A DNA stretch of 64,000 bases, from positions 420,224 through 484,223 of the forward strand of contig KN832572.1 in assembly GCA_000827205.1 (NCBI GenBank). The letters run 5' to 3'. The stretch is from Plicaturopsis crispa FD-325 SS-3. Its lineage: Eukaryota > Basidiomycota > Agaricomycetes > Amylocorticiales > Amylocorticiaceae. How positions within the stretch are numbered: the stretch's first letter is position 1; each line of letters starts with the position of its first letter. The position numbers and the translations under genes were made by a program. The notes beneath the pieces are model-generated. The model ran no database searches and had not been told where the DNA came from. It saw nothing but the letters and a program-made list of their open reading frames with translations. Shown piece by piece: positions 11,059 to 23,682 of this stretch.

Positions 11059-14041
11059 ATGCTCAACGGTGAAACGCCCAGGCTTGCTAAGAGCCAGTAC
11101 GCTGTGCGCAGCAAAGAGCTACTATCGCTTGTCAAACAGCTACGGGCTATAGGGTGAGCGGACTCCTCATGACGGTTGATCATATCAGCTTATATTCATT
11201 GTGATCCGTGGAGAGCACAAGCTGACCTAGATCTGCCGCGCATCACGGTTATTGGGAATCAGAGTGCAGGTGAGTACATGGGCGCCCGCAACGCCACTTG
11301 CTGCAATCTTTATGTGCCTCCTATATAGGAAAATCAAGCGTTGTCGAAGCGATATCTGGGGTAAGCTCCAGATGGACTCTGGGTATTGTTGACTGTTGAA
11401 GTCAAATAATGCAGATTACTGTGCCGCGCGATGCTGGCACCTGCACAAGATGCCCGATGGAGTGCCGTATGTCTTCCTCGGACAAGCCTTGGTCATGCCA
11501 GGTATATATCCGTTGGGAATTTGACGCTTCTGGAAAACGTAGCGAAAAGGTGCACGAGGAACCTTTCGGTGGCGTCATCACCGACAAAGGGGACGTCGAG
11601 CTCGCTTTGCGGCGCGCACAGACAGCAGTTCTGCATCCCACGTTCCCTCCACAAAAGTTTTTGCACATGAGTGCCGCTGAGCTTAGTAAGCTCGGTCGAC
11701 CCGGGGACCCTGTCGCTCTGCCATTTTCCCAAAACGCTGTCTGTGTTGATCTAGAGGGACCCGACTGCACGGACCTGTCGTTCATAGACCTACCGGGTGT
11801 GTACAATGCCTGCTATATCAGTCAGGCTACCTGACGTGAATGCTCTGACAGGTATCATACAGAATGCAGATCCTCATGTAGTGAAGCTCGTCGAAGATCT
11901 GGTTGTTTCACACATAAAGGGAAACTGCCTCATTTTGGTCGCTCTACCGATAACAGGCAAATATCTTTCGTGATATGCGTGTGCGGAGTCCTTACCATTC
12001 GCATTATAGATGATATTGAAAATCAGAAGGCACTCCGCCTTGCTCGCAAGGAAGACCCTGCCGGGCGGCGCACGATTGGTGTGTCCTTGTAATACATCGC
12101 GCCCTGTAGCCCAACTGATTCGCCACATAGGTGTTATCACTAAACTTGATCTGCTGAGCGTGGGTTCCACAAAAGTCCGCGATTTGTGGCTCGAAGTCAT
12201 CGAAGGCCGCCGCCATGCACTCCGCCACGGATATTTCTGTACCCGCCAGCCCGACGACGACGAGCGGGCCGCAGGCGTCACCCCCGAAAGCGCGCGCGCC
12301 GCAGAGGCGGATTTCTTCGCTACGACGCAGCCGTGGGCGGCCTCGGTGCACCAGCACCGTTTTGGGACTTCCAAGCTCACCGCGACGCTAAGCTCACTGC
12401 TCGTGCGGGTTATCGACGACACGTGGGTAGCACAATTTCTTCCGACTTCGCTATGGCATTGCTGACGCGTGGTTAGCTTGCCGAACATACGCGCGGAGAC
12501 GACGCGGGTGCTGGACATCTGCAAACGCGAACTCGCGGCACTTCCGAAGGGAATCGACCAGGAGCCTGCGACGTACATGCTCAGCCTCATCACGGATTTT
12601 TCCAGCCGAATATCTCAGTACGCGCAAGGAACTGCGGATGCACGCAGCCTCATACAGGAGAATCGGGTGTACTATACTCAGTTCAAGGAGGCCATACGCG
12701 CAACGGCACCGTACTTTGTTCCGTACACTTCTCGAAAAGAGGAGCCGCGTTTCGACAACCGTCTAGACGATGATGAGCCCGCATCTGAGTCGAAAAATCG
12801 TCCATTCTTCCTGGATGACATGAGACGCCACATCGACGAGTGAGTGAGTCCGGAGACGGTGTATGAGACTGACGCTGACGGGACATTTTAGTTCCATAAC
12901 GCGCGAACTCCCCAATAACGTGCCATTTGACGCTAAAGTTGTGCTCATAGACGAGTTTCAGAGCACTTGGGAAAATTTTGCTACCGTCTGCTTCGATCGC
13001 GTCCGCAAGTGTATGCTGAAGACATTGCTCGAGTGCATAAGCAAATACTTTGGTGGCTACGAGGGTTTGCGCAACCATCTGAAGTGGGTGTCCATTCAAT
13101 ACGGTGTATCGCAACGTCAACTCATTGGTCTTTCTGCTCGCAATCAGCGTCTTCGTTTCAGAGCTCGTCGAGCAGCACTATGACTCATGTCTCAGCCACA
13201 TTGCGGCAATCCTTGAAGGTGAACGGACCCCGTTCACGCAAAATGATCATTATCTCGCGACGTCCAAGGACAAGTGGCTCGCAAAATACAAAGAAGCGCG
13301 TGCAGGACAGAAGGAGCCTTCTCCAGCACAAGGTATCGCTGCTAGTACACTGTCGAGTCCGTTCAGTTTTGCCAACCCTTCGGCAATCTCGTCCCCTGCT
13401 AAAGCGCCATCATCCGCTCCCGCGCCACTGCCGTTCAGCTTCGCAAAGCCACTCGCGTCCTCAGTGTCGGGCAGTAAGCCTGCTTCCTCCAAGGGCGGAC
13501 CCCCGGTCATCGTCACCACACCAGAAACCGAGTTCAGATCTCCGGCACCGTCCCCATCACCCTTTGTGCTACCTGTTCCGCAACCCAACCCCGTGGATAA
13601 GTTGAACGCGGCGTTAGCAGCTCTGGCTGATCTTGGGTACTCCGGTATAACGGCCGAGGATCTTGGGAAACTGAACCCGCCCGACGAGTACGAGACGGAG
13701 CTAGAGGCCATGGCAGAGGTCAGAGGATATTTCCAGGTCGCGTACAAGGTGCGTCCACTTTTGCCTACTGTTGTGAACATGGCAGGGTCTAATATAAAGC
13801 CCCTCAGCGCGTCATCGACAATGTGCCGATTTTGATCGACTTGTTGTTCGTGAAAGCAGTGTCGAAAGACGTGCAGTCTTTCCTCGTCACGAAACTCGGT
13901 CTCGGTACCGCTAACGCGACGGCGCGATGTGCACAGTACCTTGCAGAAGACCCGAATATAGTCCAGAGGCGCGACGAGCTCGTGGCAAGGAAGAAGAGAC
14001 TGGAGAATGTCGCGGACGAGTTATATAACTTTGGGCTTTAG
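11059..14041 (+). CDS. Dynamin-like large GTPase, complete
   Basis: Eleven exons give an 808-residue protein with consistent phase: 11059-11153, 11214-11269, 11329-11360, 11415-11796, 11852-11956, 12010-12078, 12131-12422, 12477-12839, 12892-13103, 13162-13748 and 13808-14041. The GTPase domain shows G1 (GNQSAGKSS), the switch region (PRDAGTCTRCP), G3 (DLPG) and G4 (TKLD). A stalk follows, ending near FTQNDHYLATSKDKWLAKYK. Next is a disordered S/P/A-rich insert of about 80 residues and a C-terminal helical assembly segment (GED-like), from LAALADLGYSGITAEDL to the end. There is no PH or proline-rich tail, so it is of the fungal Vps1/Mx-like type rather than classical dynamin. The role is presumably membrane fission or organelle remodelling; the compartment is unknown. 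The intron after 11956 has a GC donor. It is a paralogue of the gene cut off at the left edge. Confidence 0.9.
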
Positions 14042-14471
14042 GTATTTAACATCTCGGGGAATAATCTATCGAATGTATCCTGGTACAATAATGGCACAAT
14101 GCTTGTTGTCTTTGACTATTTAATGTGTGAAAACATGCTGTACTACATATAGTAGGATACATACGATGGAGCACGCCGTCCTCCAGGTCGCGCTGCAGGT
14201 TTCGCCTGGGTTTCGCTCTTTGCTCCGTTACTTATGGATAGCACTATCATTTTGTCACAATAGCGGTACACTCCAGTGATATTGGACGAGGATTACACGT
14301 AGTATTATTTATACGATAGCGACGAGATCAAGAAGGAATAATGATCAGATAAAAGCCACAAAAAATGCGAGCATAAAAAACCGATACGAAGAAAAGACGA
14401 GGAAGAGCTCCAGAAGCAGGCTACAAGAATGAAAATAAGGGAACTAGTGAGAGACACTACCACAGTACGGG
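14042..14471. other. Intergenic between convergent dynamin and SET3-type genes
   Basis: The shared 3' flank of two genes that face each other. It is AT-richer than its neighbours near 14300-14400. No open frame of interest is seen and no clear poly(A) signal can be assigned. Confidence 0.5.
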
Positions 14472-17400
14472 TCACCGCCATCCACCCCTCCCACCTCTCC
14501 CTCGCGCCGACCACGGTCCCCGTTCACGGTCCCACTCGCCGCGGTCCCGGTCAGCCGAAGGCCCACGGGGTATGAACTGGGATCCGCTGTACGCCGGCCG
14601 ACTGGGTGGATAGAGCGAGGTCGAGTGACCCATTGCATTGACCCCACGCAGCGCGCGCGGTCCGCTGGGCAAGGGCCGTGCTGCAGGATTCGTGTACGGA
14701 AGCGATGATCGTCGGGGCGACGGGGTAGAAAGAGGGCCAGGGCTTATCTGGAACGACCGCGGTTGCGTGGGCGGAGTATGCGAGCGCGGTGCAAATGACA
14801 AAGGCTTTGAGGGAGGAGGACTGGGGAGGATTTCACCATCTTCACGTGAGGGTCTGCGGTCGCTGATGCTTGGGTTGGGACTGGGTGCTGACGGCCTGCG
14901 GGCCTTGGCAAAATCGAGAGGCGGCGGTAGCTCGGGGGAGAAGGCTCGTCCACGAGATGTGTGCTCTGCTGCAGCAACAAGCCCGTTCGGTATGGGTTCA
15001 TCCAGAACTTCAATTTTCGCTTGCAAGGACGCTGGAGGAGGATGAGGATCGCTTGGAGTCACACCATTACCGTTGCCGTTACTCGGCAATGGTGAGGTCG
15101 GACCAGTTAACTTGGCATCGGCATTCGACTCGTCAACCGACGCAGGGGTGCTGTCGCATATAGTCATTTTCACGGGAGGGTCGTTGAGGGACGCAGCCCG
15201 ACGTGGACTCGCCGGCGCTACGGATGTTTCTTTATTCTCCACGCGTGCCTTATCGGTCTCCGCCTCCGCCTCCGCCTCGTGTGACTTGAAAGCAACAAGT
15301 TCCACCGTTGGTATACTGTCCGGTGCCATCGTAGTGTCCCCGTTCCTAGTCTGCGCAGCATCCACAGTAGGGCTGTCAGTCTTGACATCGTGTCCGTTTG
15401 ACAAAGCATCCAGCGCAGGAATACTACCTCCGTTGAGCTGAGGAGTAGTCGGCACTGATTCATCATCATGCGTAGCCGTAGAGGGTGATACAGCCTTCGC
15501 AATCTCCTCCTCTCTCTGCTTCTTCTTCCGTAAGGCAAAGTCCTTGAGGGAGAGTTTGACCTTCGGAGGAGGTGGTGGGGGAGTGGGGACCCGAGGAGGC
15601 GCAGGCTCAGTTACAGGCTCCGGTACGGGCTCGTGATTGCTACTACGTCCATGTTCACTATTTGGATCGGAGGAGATGGGTTCCTGCGAGCGATCGAGAC
15701 TGATAGCCCTGTACGAAATACCGTTATCCTCCGGCATAATGTCCGCGTTCGTGCTCGAGTGTGAACTTTCTGGCGGAGGAGTGGCGGACTGGGGAGAACG
15801 GAATGTAGGGTCGTCACGCTTTAAAGATGGAAGATGGCGCAATTCCTCTGGGGAGTCAGAGCGTGCTCGCGGCGCGAGAGGGGAGGGAAGCAGAGTTGAG
15901 GGGTCGGGTGAGAAATTATCAATGGGTGGTAAACGGGATGTGTCGATGCGTGGTAATGGCTCAACGGAGGGTTCTGGCGTAGGCAGGAATAGCCGAGAGG
16001 GCATGGACTCGCGCGGTGGGGAATATGAGGATCGAGAACGAGGAGACGGCCCACGCACGACTGGCGATTGTAAAGACAAGTTCGCAAAAGAGGTCGAAGG
16101 CGAAACCTGCACGTCAGGAGCAGGTGAGCGACTAGTAGACTTCACAGTAGTCGGGTCGAGGTATGCTGGCATGGGCGGTGGCGGCATATCGGATGGATCT
16201 ATATTATGTGTTAGCACGCACGAATAAGCAACGAGTGCATGTATTGGCTCACTAGGCGGCTGCATGTCGACATCCATTCGTTCAGTTTCTGGTATGCTCA
16301 CTCTATCTCCAACGACGCCGGGTCCGTGGGGAGCGCCACCCGTAGTAGATGGAGATGCGTTGCTCACTGCCGTACCTATTTCGTCTTTTGTCTGGCGCAA
16401 CCACCGTTTCCGCATTTTCAACGGCATGCTCATTTCGCGTTCTGGGTGCAGGCCGTGCAGGTCTCCCCTGGACCGTGGCGACTGGTCTTCTTCGTCAACA
16501 TGCATAGCATCCGGAGTATGATGTCGAGGATGTCGAGGAGAGCCAGTTGGTGATGAGTCTATGATGACTGCCAATTTGGTGTGCTTGCGTCGCCCTCCGC
16601 CAAGGGCTACATGTACATGCAGCAATCAGCATCAATAATCAATTGGTTGTACAAGTACTCACAAGTGTCCAAGCGCATTGCATCGTCGCCGTCCTCATTA
16701 GTCCACATATCCATCGACACGGCATCTTCAGCGGGTCGCTCACCCCAAGCACGCCTTTTCCCCTTCCGGTCTTTCTTGGGCGAAGGCGACGCGGTTGCCG
16801 GGGAAAGCGTCAGAGCGGGTACGCTCAAAGTCTTTCCTCGCTCAGGAGTCGAGAGGCGCCCGGAAAGCTGGCTATTCGAAGCCCGAAACGCGTCGGCAAC
16901 ATCCTCAACCGCGCTCCGAGACGGCCCCGGCGTAGGATAATCCATCTCCATCCCGCTCATGCCCCCTGAAGGCACGCGCTCACGCGTCCTAAACCCCCGC
17001 TCTACACCAATAAGGGGGCCAAGATCGGGCTTGACTTCAGGCGCGTCGGGAAGCTGGCCGTCGACAAAGGCCGCCATTTGCGCGAGGGCGCAATCGCGTG
17101 CGCTGCTCCCGCACGCGCAGGTCGTGAACGTCGAGCTGAGCGCGTGCAGGATGCTAGTCATCTGGTTCCGCAGATGGTTCAGGAGGCTGGGGCTGTGGGA
17201 AAACATCGATGGGGGGCAGGACGTTAGAGGTGCCAGTCTACGGATCCGATGTTATAACGCATCGGGGAAAAGTACAGGGGACAGACTCACGGAAATGCGG
17301 TAGGTTGCTCGATAAGCGCCGGAAGCGCATGCACGGCGTGCCCATCATCCCATTCCCAACCGAGAACCACCTCTTCATTCGCTTTCAAGTCGCGCAGCGC

Positions 17401-18561
17401 GAATACGCCGAAGGTGAGATCGGGGTCTTCTGGAGAGTGATACTGCTTCTTGGTTGGATCAGGCTTGCAGAGAACCGGTCGGAGAACGGCATTGGGCTTG
17501 CACCCGCTGCGTACGAAGCGGCCATTGTCGCCAGATATTCGCGCGTCGAGTGTAAGGTCAAGAGGAGGGCCCATGAGATGAACGAAGGGCTTTGGCATGC
17601 CGAGGTGAGCGTAGGAATTCAAGGGGTCAGCGAGATAAGTAGAAGAGGGAGTAATGACCGAGGTGTAGGGCGTAATAAGATGTGCAGAAGGAACGGGTGC
17701 GGTGGTGTGCATAGCATAAGAGGGTGGTCGCACAGAAGCGTTAGTGTTGAGAGAAAGTGTCGGATGAGAAAAGGCAGAGTCTGGTAGCTGGTGTAGTGCC
17801 GTAGGTGCTGGGTGGGCGTCTTCTGGGAGGTGGACAGGGGAAATATGTTGCGAGGACTGCAAGGCTGTGATGCCCCGCCAATGCTGGGCTTGTCGTCGCA
17901 GTTTATCTCGAGTTTCTTGCCGGGGAACGATATCTTGTGAGATTGGTACATAGCTGTGCGTCCAAGGTTCGTCGATGTCGACATGCTCGTCTTCCATATG
18001 CGCTGGGGGCTGAGGCGTGTGTGGTGTATGCGGATGGTGGGTATTTACGCTGGATCGTCGCCGTCGTTTGCCCCCTTCACTAGCGTTTGCACTCGTCCGT
18101 TGTCGCCCCTTCTTCTCCGTTCCAGGGCTCACTTTCCTCGCAACCGCTGCCTGCTGCTCCTGCGCCTGCTGCCTCGCCCGCTGCAACCTCGCCGCTTTCT
18201 CCCTGTTGACCTCGCGCGGTTTGCAGATCCAACATCGCCACTCGTCGGGCACCTCCCCCTGAACAATATCAAAGCATGCAGCATGGCACCAACGAGAACA
18301 GTCGTCGCAGGCGATAGAGAAGCCGTCGTCGTATCCTGAGCCACAAATGCAGTTAATGCCCTCCGGATTGGTGACTGTGTCTGCGTCGGTGTCGTGGCCG
18401 TCCTCGTAGCCGTTGATGCCAGTGCGCTCTTCAGCGACACTGAGGCTGGATTGTTTGCGTTTGAGGGGTATGAGGGGCGAGGGCGGCGGCGGGGGTGGCA
18501 GAGCATTTCTTGGAGAAAGCCCGAGTAGACCCAACGCAGCCTCCGTCGCATCGTTGTTCAT
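14472..18561 (-). CDS. SET3: PHD-finger and SET-domain chromatin protein, SET3/UpSET type
   Basis: This large nuclear protein (about 1,250 residues in about four exons) starts at the ATG at 18561 (MNNDATEAALGLLGLSP). Exon 1 (18561-17291) holds the PHD finger at residues of about 69-116: INCICGSGYDDGF, then CDDCSRWCHAAC and WRCWIC, with all zinc ligands in place. A basic and glutamine-rich linker follows, then a SET domain at about 300-415 (YLADPLNSYAHLGMPKP, ISGDNGRFVRSGCKPNA, FGVFALRDLKANEEVVLGWE). In yeast Set3 and animal UpSET/MLL5 this SET fold is thought to be non-methylating and the protein is a subunit of a histone-deacetylase complex, so that role is inferred here. The remaining two thirds is disordered, rich in P, S, E and R, and ends in an RGG-like tail (GPWSARGRGGRGGWR). 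Introns lie near 17190-17290, 16610-16665 and 16200-16253. Confidence 0.88.
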
Positions 18562-19971
18562 CACACAGGACGGCGACAGACCAGAATTATGAGGGCAGCC
18601 AGTGTAATATACAGAATGTCTGGTGGTGGTCGAAGTGAAGGCGAAAGTTTGGGTGCTTTGAACTTAGCTTTGACCAGCAAATAGGCCAAAACTTTTCCTT
18701 CTTCCCGCCACCTCCTTCCAAACGCTCTTTATCTTCGCTTGTCTCTTTTTTCGTGTGCATGGAACCTTTTGTCGAGGCGGTCCGCTGGTAGAGAAATGTA
18801 AAACGTAGAAAGGGTCTCCGGTGTTATCCTGCGATGCAAAAAGGGGCTCATGCGCTCAGTGGCCCTCGGTATCCTACGTAGGCGCGATGCCAAGTTTTTC
18901 AACCCTCAATGGCATAGCTCAGCAGCTGGAGCGTCTTGGTGGAATAGACCTACTGCGGCCTGACAAAGATGGAGCAACGAAGGTGGTAGTGCCAGGTGCG
19001 ATCTAGTTGTTTCTCTTCTGCGCTGCTCAGGCTCAAGCTCCTCTGCCAGAAGTCTACAACCGTATCGCCCGTTCCTGATAAACCTAGATTCTTAGATCAT
19101 GCCAGCGTACTCATACTTAGACGCTTTTTTCCGAGGTGTGTATGGTCTCAAGCAGCTCGCAAGGGGTCCAAAAACCACGAGTTCTGCTACGCGTCGTCCT
19201 GTGCGTGCCCGGACTTGTATTTCCTCTTATCATTCCTTCTGACAAGATCTGATTATTGTCAATCGCAACATACGCAACCCAAGCAGAATTATGCACTCCA
19301 CTGGGCAAACTCGCTTGGGCCAGCATGCGTGAAGATTCATCGGCGCCTCCTATCGTTCTCTTGGCTATCTAGTACAACCGACCGCTCTGAGTGATTGATT
19401 TCAGATCATCCGTGGAACGTAACCGCGCCAACTTGTGTCTCCATACTCCTGCCGGACCACGACCAACAAGGATCTTGGACGATGTGCTATAGCCATAATT
19501 TCACGAAAAACGTCGCCCCTCGCCGGCACCAAACGATAGTCCAACCGGCATCGCTCATTGCTACCTCACATACTCGATGCGTCATTTGATCATCTATTTA
19601 CGCTCGATACCGTTTTCTGTGAGTGATGCGAGCGTGTCCCGGTACATCGGTGTGTCAAAACAAGCTTCGCGAGAGTCCGCGTAATGCGTTAGACCAATCA
19701 AAGAGGACAAAACACAGTTCATTGACGACGGAAACTACTTGTTACTTGCTAATATATAACATCATTTTAAGTGCGACATTGCAAGTCCAAGGTTTCTCTT
19801 CGTCTGATAGGGTGATGCTTCGACGGAATCTCGTAGGCGTTGTTTGGTTCTCGGAGGCTGCAGCCAAACATTCAACGTCTACAATAAACGATCGTGGTTC
19901 TCGCGCTGCTCAACGGTCAACCTACTGCTGATCCATGATTTACACCGTTGTTCCCTGACTGCGACAATTTA
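18562..19971. other. 1.4 kb between SET3-type gene and zinc-cluster factor 2
   Basis: A bidirectional promoter region for two divergent genes. Apart from one weak small gene candidate at 18887-19078 (listed separately), I see nothing that reads as protein and no structural RNA. Confidence 0.45.
18887..19078 (+). CDS. Possible small or truncated gene, unknown function
   Basis: An ATG opens MPSFSTLNGIAQQLERLGGI and continues DLLRPDKDGATK. The frame can be spliced through a 48-nt intron (18983-19030, gt...ag) to AQAPLPEVYNRIARS and a stop. The composition is protein-like, with an amphipathic helix and a Pro-rich end, and it sits in an otherwise empty 1.4-kb gap. I do not recognise the protein. 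It could be the first exons of a decayed gene. The 48-nt intron is at the short end for this window. A chance open frame is the main alternative. Confidence 0.25.
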
Positions 19972-22900
19972 ATGGCGGCCTCGCAACAAGGATTGAAAAA
20001 GCGGAGAATTGAACTTGCCTGCGACTTCTGTAGGAACAGGAAAAGTAAGTTGAATTAGCGCCCTTTGTTGGTTAGGAGTCCGAACGAAATGGAATTGACT
20101 TTGCAACCTCTGAAATTCTAGTTCGATGTATGTTTGCTCAAGTGCACGCTCGTTCTAGCCTACATTTAACGAGGAACATGCCTGTGACTCCCAGGCGACG
20201 GTCTGACGGACGCGGGAAAGTGTTCCAATTGCGTTAATTTTAGCGCGCAATGCACGTTTGCGAAGCCAAAGGCACGCAGTGTTTGCTGTGACATCGGTAG
20301 CTAATGCAAACTTTCGTGCTGTCAGACATCCAATGGACAGGCAAGGTATGTTCGGTGCCCCATTCACGCAATATTGCGATGCTCATTCTCTGCACGCGCT
20401 TAGAGGCAGAGGCGACCTCAAACGCAGGCTCGAAAAACTAGAGTCGTTGCTAGCAAATGTTTGGATCTAAGTGCCTTTCTTCACTGTTCTGTCTAATTGA
20501 TATGCATCCTGCCAGCCTCGTCCCACTGGTGATTTTTCTCGGGAACTCGGCGTTTGCGTACACCCTAGCTGGTTCACGGACGCACCTCCCGGCTCAAGCC
20601 TCGGTTTGCCCGATATTACAGCACCTTCTCCATTTCTTGGAACGAGCGACGGCGCCGATGTTTTCGACGAATCGTTCGAGAACTCACAATCCGACAGTGA
20701 TGATGGTGATGGAACTGGGTGTTTAGGAGAACAATTGAGCCAGTTGCACTTGAAAGACCGATTCGTCGGAAAGTCAAGTGGTGTTAAACTGGTCCAACGG
20801 GTCCAGGAAATGCAGCAGGAACACTGTGATGGTGCTCATAACCAAGACATCCTGATGCATTTACGATCTAGGTTCTGGGGCATGACTCCGGTGAGCACCG
20901 TGTTTTCCTGTATGTGCACAGTCAGTCATCTAAGCACTCTCCGCCTGGAAATTGGCAGTGGGAGCAATTTTTGCCTCTGCCAGAGCGACACGAGTTTCTG
21001 TTCCCCGAAGCGGACCTAATGAACGCACTGACCGATCTGTACTTCACCCGACTCAACATATACTTTCCTCTGCTCCATCGCCCGACGTTTGAAAGGGGCA
21101 TTGCGGAACGCTTGCATGTGCGCGACAATCGCTTTGGCTCTACTGTCCTTCTGGTTTGCGCCTTGGGGGCGAGATATAGCTCGGACCCTAGGGTCCGCCT
21201 GACCCATGAGACCGACCCCAACTCCGCAGGATGGCAATGGTTTAACCAAGTGCACTCGTACAAGTCAATATATGCCTCGCCCACTGCATACGAGCTGCAA
21301 ACCATATGCGTGAGTGTTCATGTGTATCCTTCCAATATTATTTCCCCTCCTCGATTTACGCGACTCTCCCCAGATGTCTGCCATGTTCCTCCAGGCCAGC
21401 TCCGCTCCGCAGGTCGCATGGACTCTTATTGGATCCGGCGTACGCCTTGCGGTGAGCTCGGGCGCTCACATGCGAACATCAAATCACGGCAGAACGACCA
21501 TGAAAGATGAACTATTGAAGCGTGCATTCTGGTAAGCGTTCAACGCTGTCTACGTTCCGTATGCCACGTCTCGAATGTATACTATTTTTCCACAGGGTGC
21601 TTGTGTGTTTGGACAGGAGCGCAAGTGCTGACCTCGGCAGACCGTGCGCGATACAGGACGAGGAGTATGCACCCAACACACGGTTTCTTCCTTCGTTTTC
21701 TCACTTCAATTGCATAGCTTCGACCTCGATCTCCCAGAGAACTGCGATGACGCGTACTGGGAAAACTTTGAGCATCCCGAACAGAGTTTCAAGCAGCCGC
21801 CGGAGCAACCGTCCGAGATCGCTTTTTTCATCTGCTTGGTGAAGTTAAATCAGATGATCGTCTCTGCTCTAATGAATATCGTGGGTCTGCTCTCGCTCCC
21901 TCTCTGTGCTAATGAGACTCATGTTTTTCTGCCGTGTCCAGTATTCTGCCAATAAGTCCAAGATCACACCTGCCTCCAATAGCGAAACACTCGTGGCGGA
22001 GCTCGACTCGGCTTTGAATAAATGGATAGATGACATCCCGGATCACTGTACGTCGCTATCTACTCTATCGTTTCTGCCTTGACTCGGACTGCTTATATGG
22101 CATGGCAGTACGATGGGATCCATCACGTGAAGATCCCATCTTCTTCAATCAGTCTGCAACACTATATTGTAGCTATTACTACGTTCAAATCCTCGTACAC
22201 CGGCGGTATATCAACAAGGCCTCAACTTTCTCATTATCATCCTTTGCTATATGCAACAACGCCGCTCGGTCCTGTTGCCGCATAATAGCTCTGCAGCACC
22301 AACGCTATCCTGATTCCGTACCAATACAGTACTCGCTAGTACGTCTGTTCAGTTATCGCTGTATGCCCGAAGCTAACGGACACATACGCCTCCTCAAGTC
22401 GGCACTGTTTTCATCGTGCATTGTCCTTCTCTTGAACATGTGGAGTGGCCGACGGTCGGGACTATTGACAGACACTGCACAGGAAATAGAGGGTGTGCAC
22501 AAATGCATGGCCGTGCTCAAGTCCTTGGAGGGACGTTGGCATGTCGCAGGCCGCTTATGGTTCATTACCTTGTTTACTGCAGAGCGATTTTCACTGCAAC
22601 TGATATGCTGCTTATCTCCAGGGATGTCATCCACGGGCTCGTGGCTGTTGGCGAATTGCCGCTCTCCGACGCTAATCTCGCAAATAGCAGGAAGCGTCGC
22701 CACTCGGAGAGCAGCGACTCGCTCTTTGCAGAGAAACGCAAGCCCATCGTCAGCGACGACTTAAGCCGCTTGCCGCACGGGCAGCTGAGCTTCGACCCGG
22801 TCCCAACTGGAATGGACTTCGCCAAGTGGTTATCCACGGACACTCCTGCACGGACGGAATGCAGCGTGTCGTCGATGAAGACGCCGCTTTCCAGGAATGG

Positions 22901-23189
22901 TACGACAGGCGCCTCTCAGATGAATTTAGTGGACTCCTTCCAACTCGCACAAGCAAATGCACATGCGGCTCATGATCTCGGTGAAGTCCCCTCGCAGCCG
23001 CAGATCTACGCCGAGCGCAATGAGATGCACTTTCCTGATGCCACCGACGTCTGGTCTTCGGCACCTACAGGCTTCGAGTGAGTCCGTTTGACTTTACAAT
23101 AAGATTCTCAAGCTAACGCGTCCTTTTCCAGAGGGAACGACTGGGGAGCATACATTATGGACATGCTGGAGCCGGGATCAGGCTCATGA
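19972..23189 (+). CDS. C6 zinc-cluster transcription factor with fungal-specific middle domain (factor 2)
   Basis: A nuclear regulator of roughly 800 residues, starting at 19972 with MAASQQGLKKRRIELACDFC. The six zinc-binding cysteines are ACDFC, IRCDG, GKC, SNC and AQC, split by introns at the same two places as in factor 1. A leucine-rich linker (RGDLKRRLEKLESLLANV) follows. The Fungal_trans-type domain contains LYFTRLNIYFPLLHRPTFER, TVLLVCALGARYSSDPRVRL and later SFDLDLPENCDDAYWENFE. An acidic serine-rich segment lies before it. The C-terminal exon after an intron near 23080 ends GNDWGAYIMDMLEPGSGS. It is co-oriented with the GMC oxidoreductase 0.5 kb downstream, which could be a target, but adjacency is the only evidence. 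The splicing of a few central exons was not resolved. Confidence 0.85.
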
Positions 23190-23682
23190 TACGAAGCTTG
23201 ACAGTCATTCAATCACTACGCACGTATTGCCTTGGACTATACCTACTTGTACTTATTATCATTCAAAAGCAAAAATGCACATGGAGCCTCACGGGTGAGC
23301 ACCTCAGAGGTATCTTTCACGTGGAGATTTACTGACTGCTCTCACGCAGCATCGATTCGTACACTTCCGCTGGATATTTCTTCGTCGAATCTGTCGAATG
23401 ACACTTATCTTCAAACGTTCTAGCGTCTCATGGTCTGAGAATAACGTTGACCACATGCTCAACGATTGGGGCCCTTGCGCGCTCCGACACCATATCAGCG
23501 AGTATCTCTTTCCGTATTAAAACGCATCCTCGTGATTAGAAGCTCACCTCGAGGTTCGCCGCTCGCGCGCCTTTCTATGACGCTCGTGCTGCTTCTGCTT
23601 CTGGGCGATGTACTAACCCTACAAACTCCGCCCGACTGACTCCAGCAGCCACAGTGGACCATAGCTCATCGCATCATTCAAA
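23190..23682. other. Intergenic, promoter side of GMC oxidoreductase
   Basis: 493 bases with no gene: 3' flank of factor 2 and upstream region of the oxidoreductase. No repeats are noticed. Confidence 0.5.

Noticed and set aside
15637-16227. 196-codon plus-strand frame rich in Gly, Glu and Arg
   Set aside because: It is antisense to the disordered part of the SET3-type gene and mirrors its biased codons.
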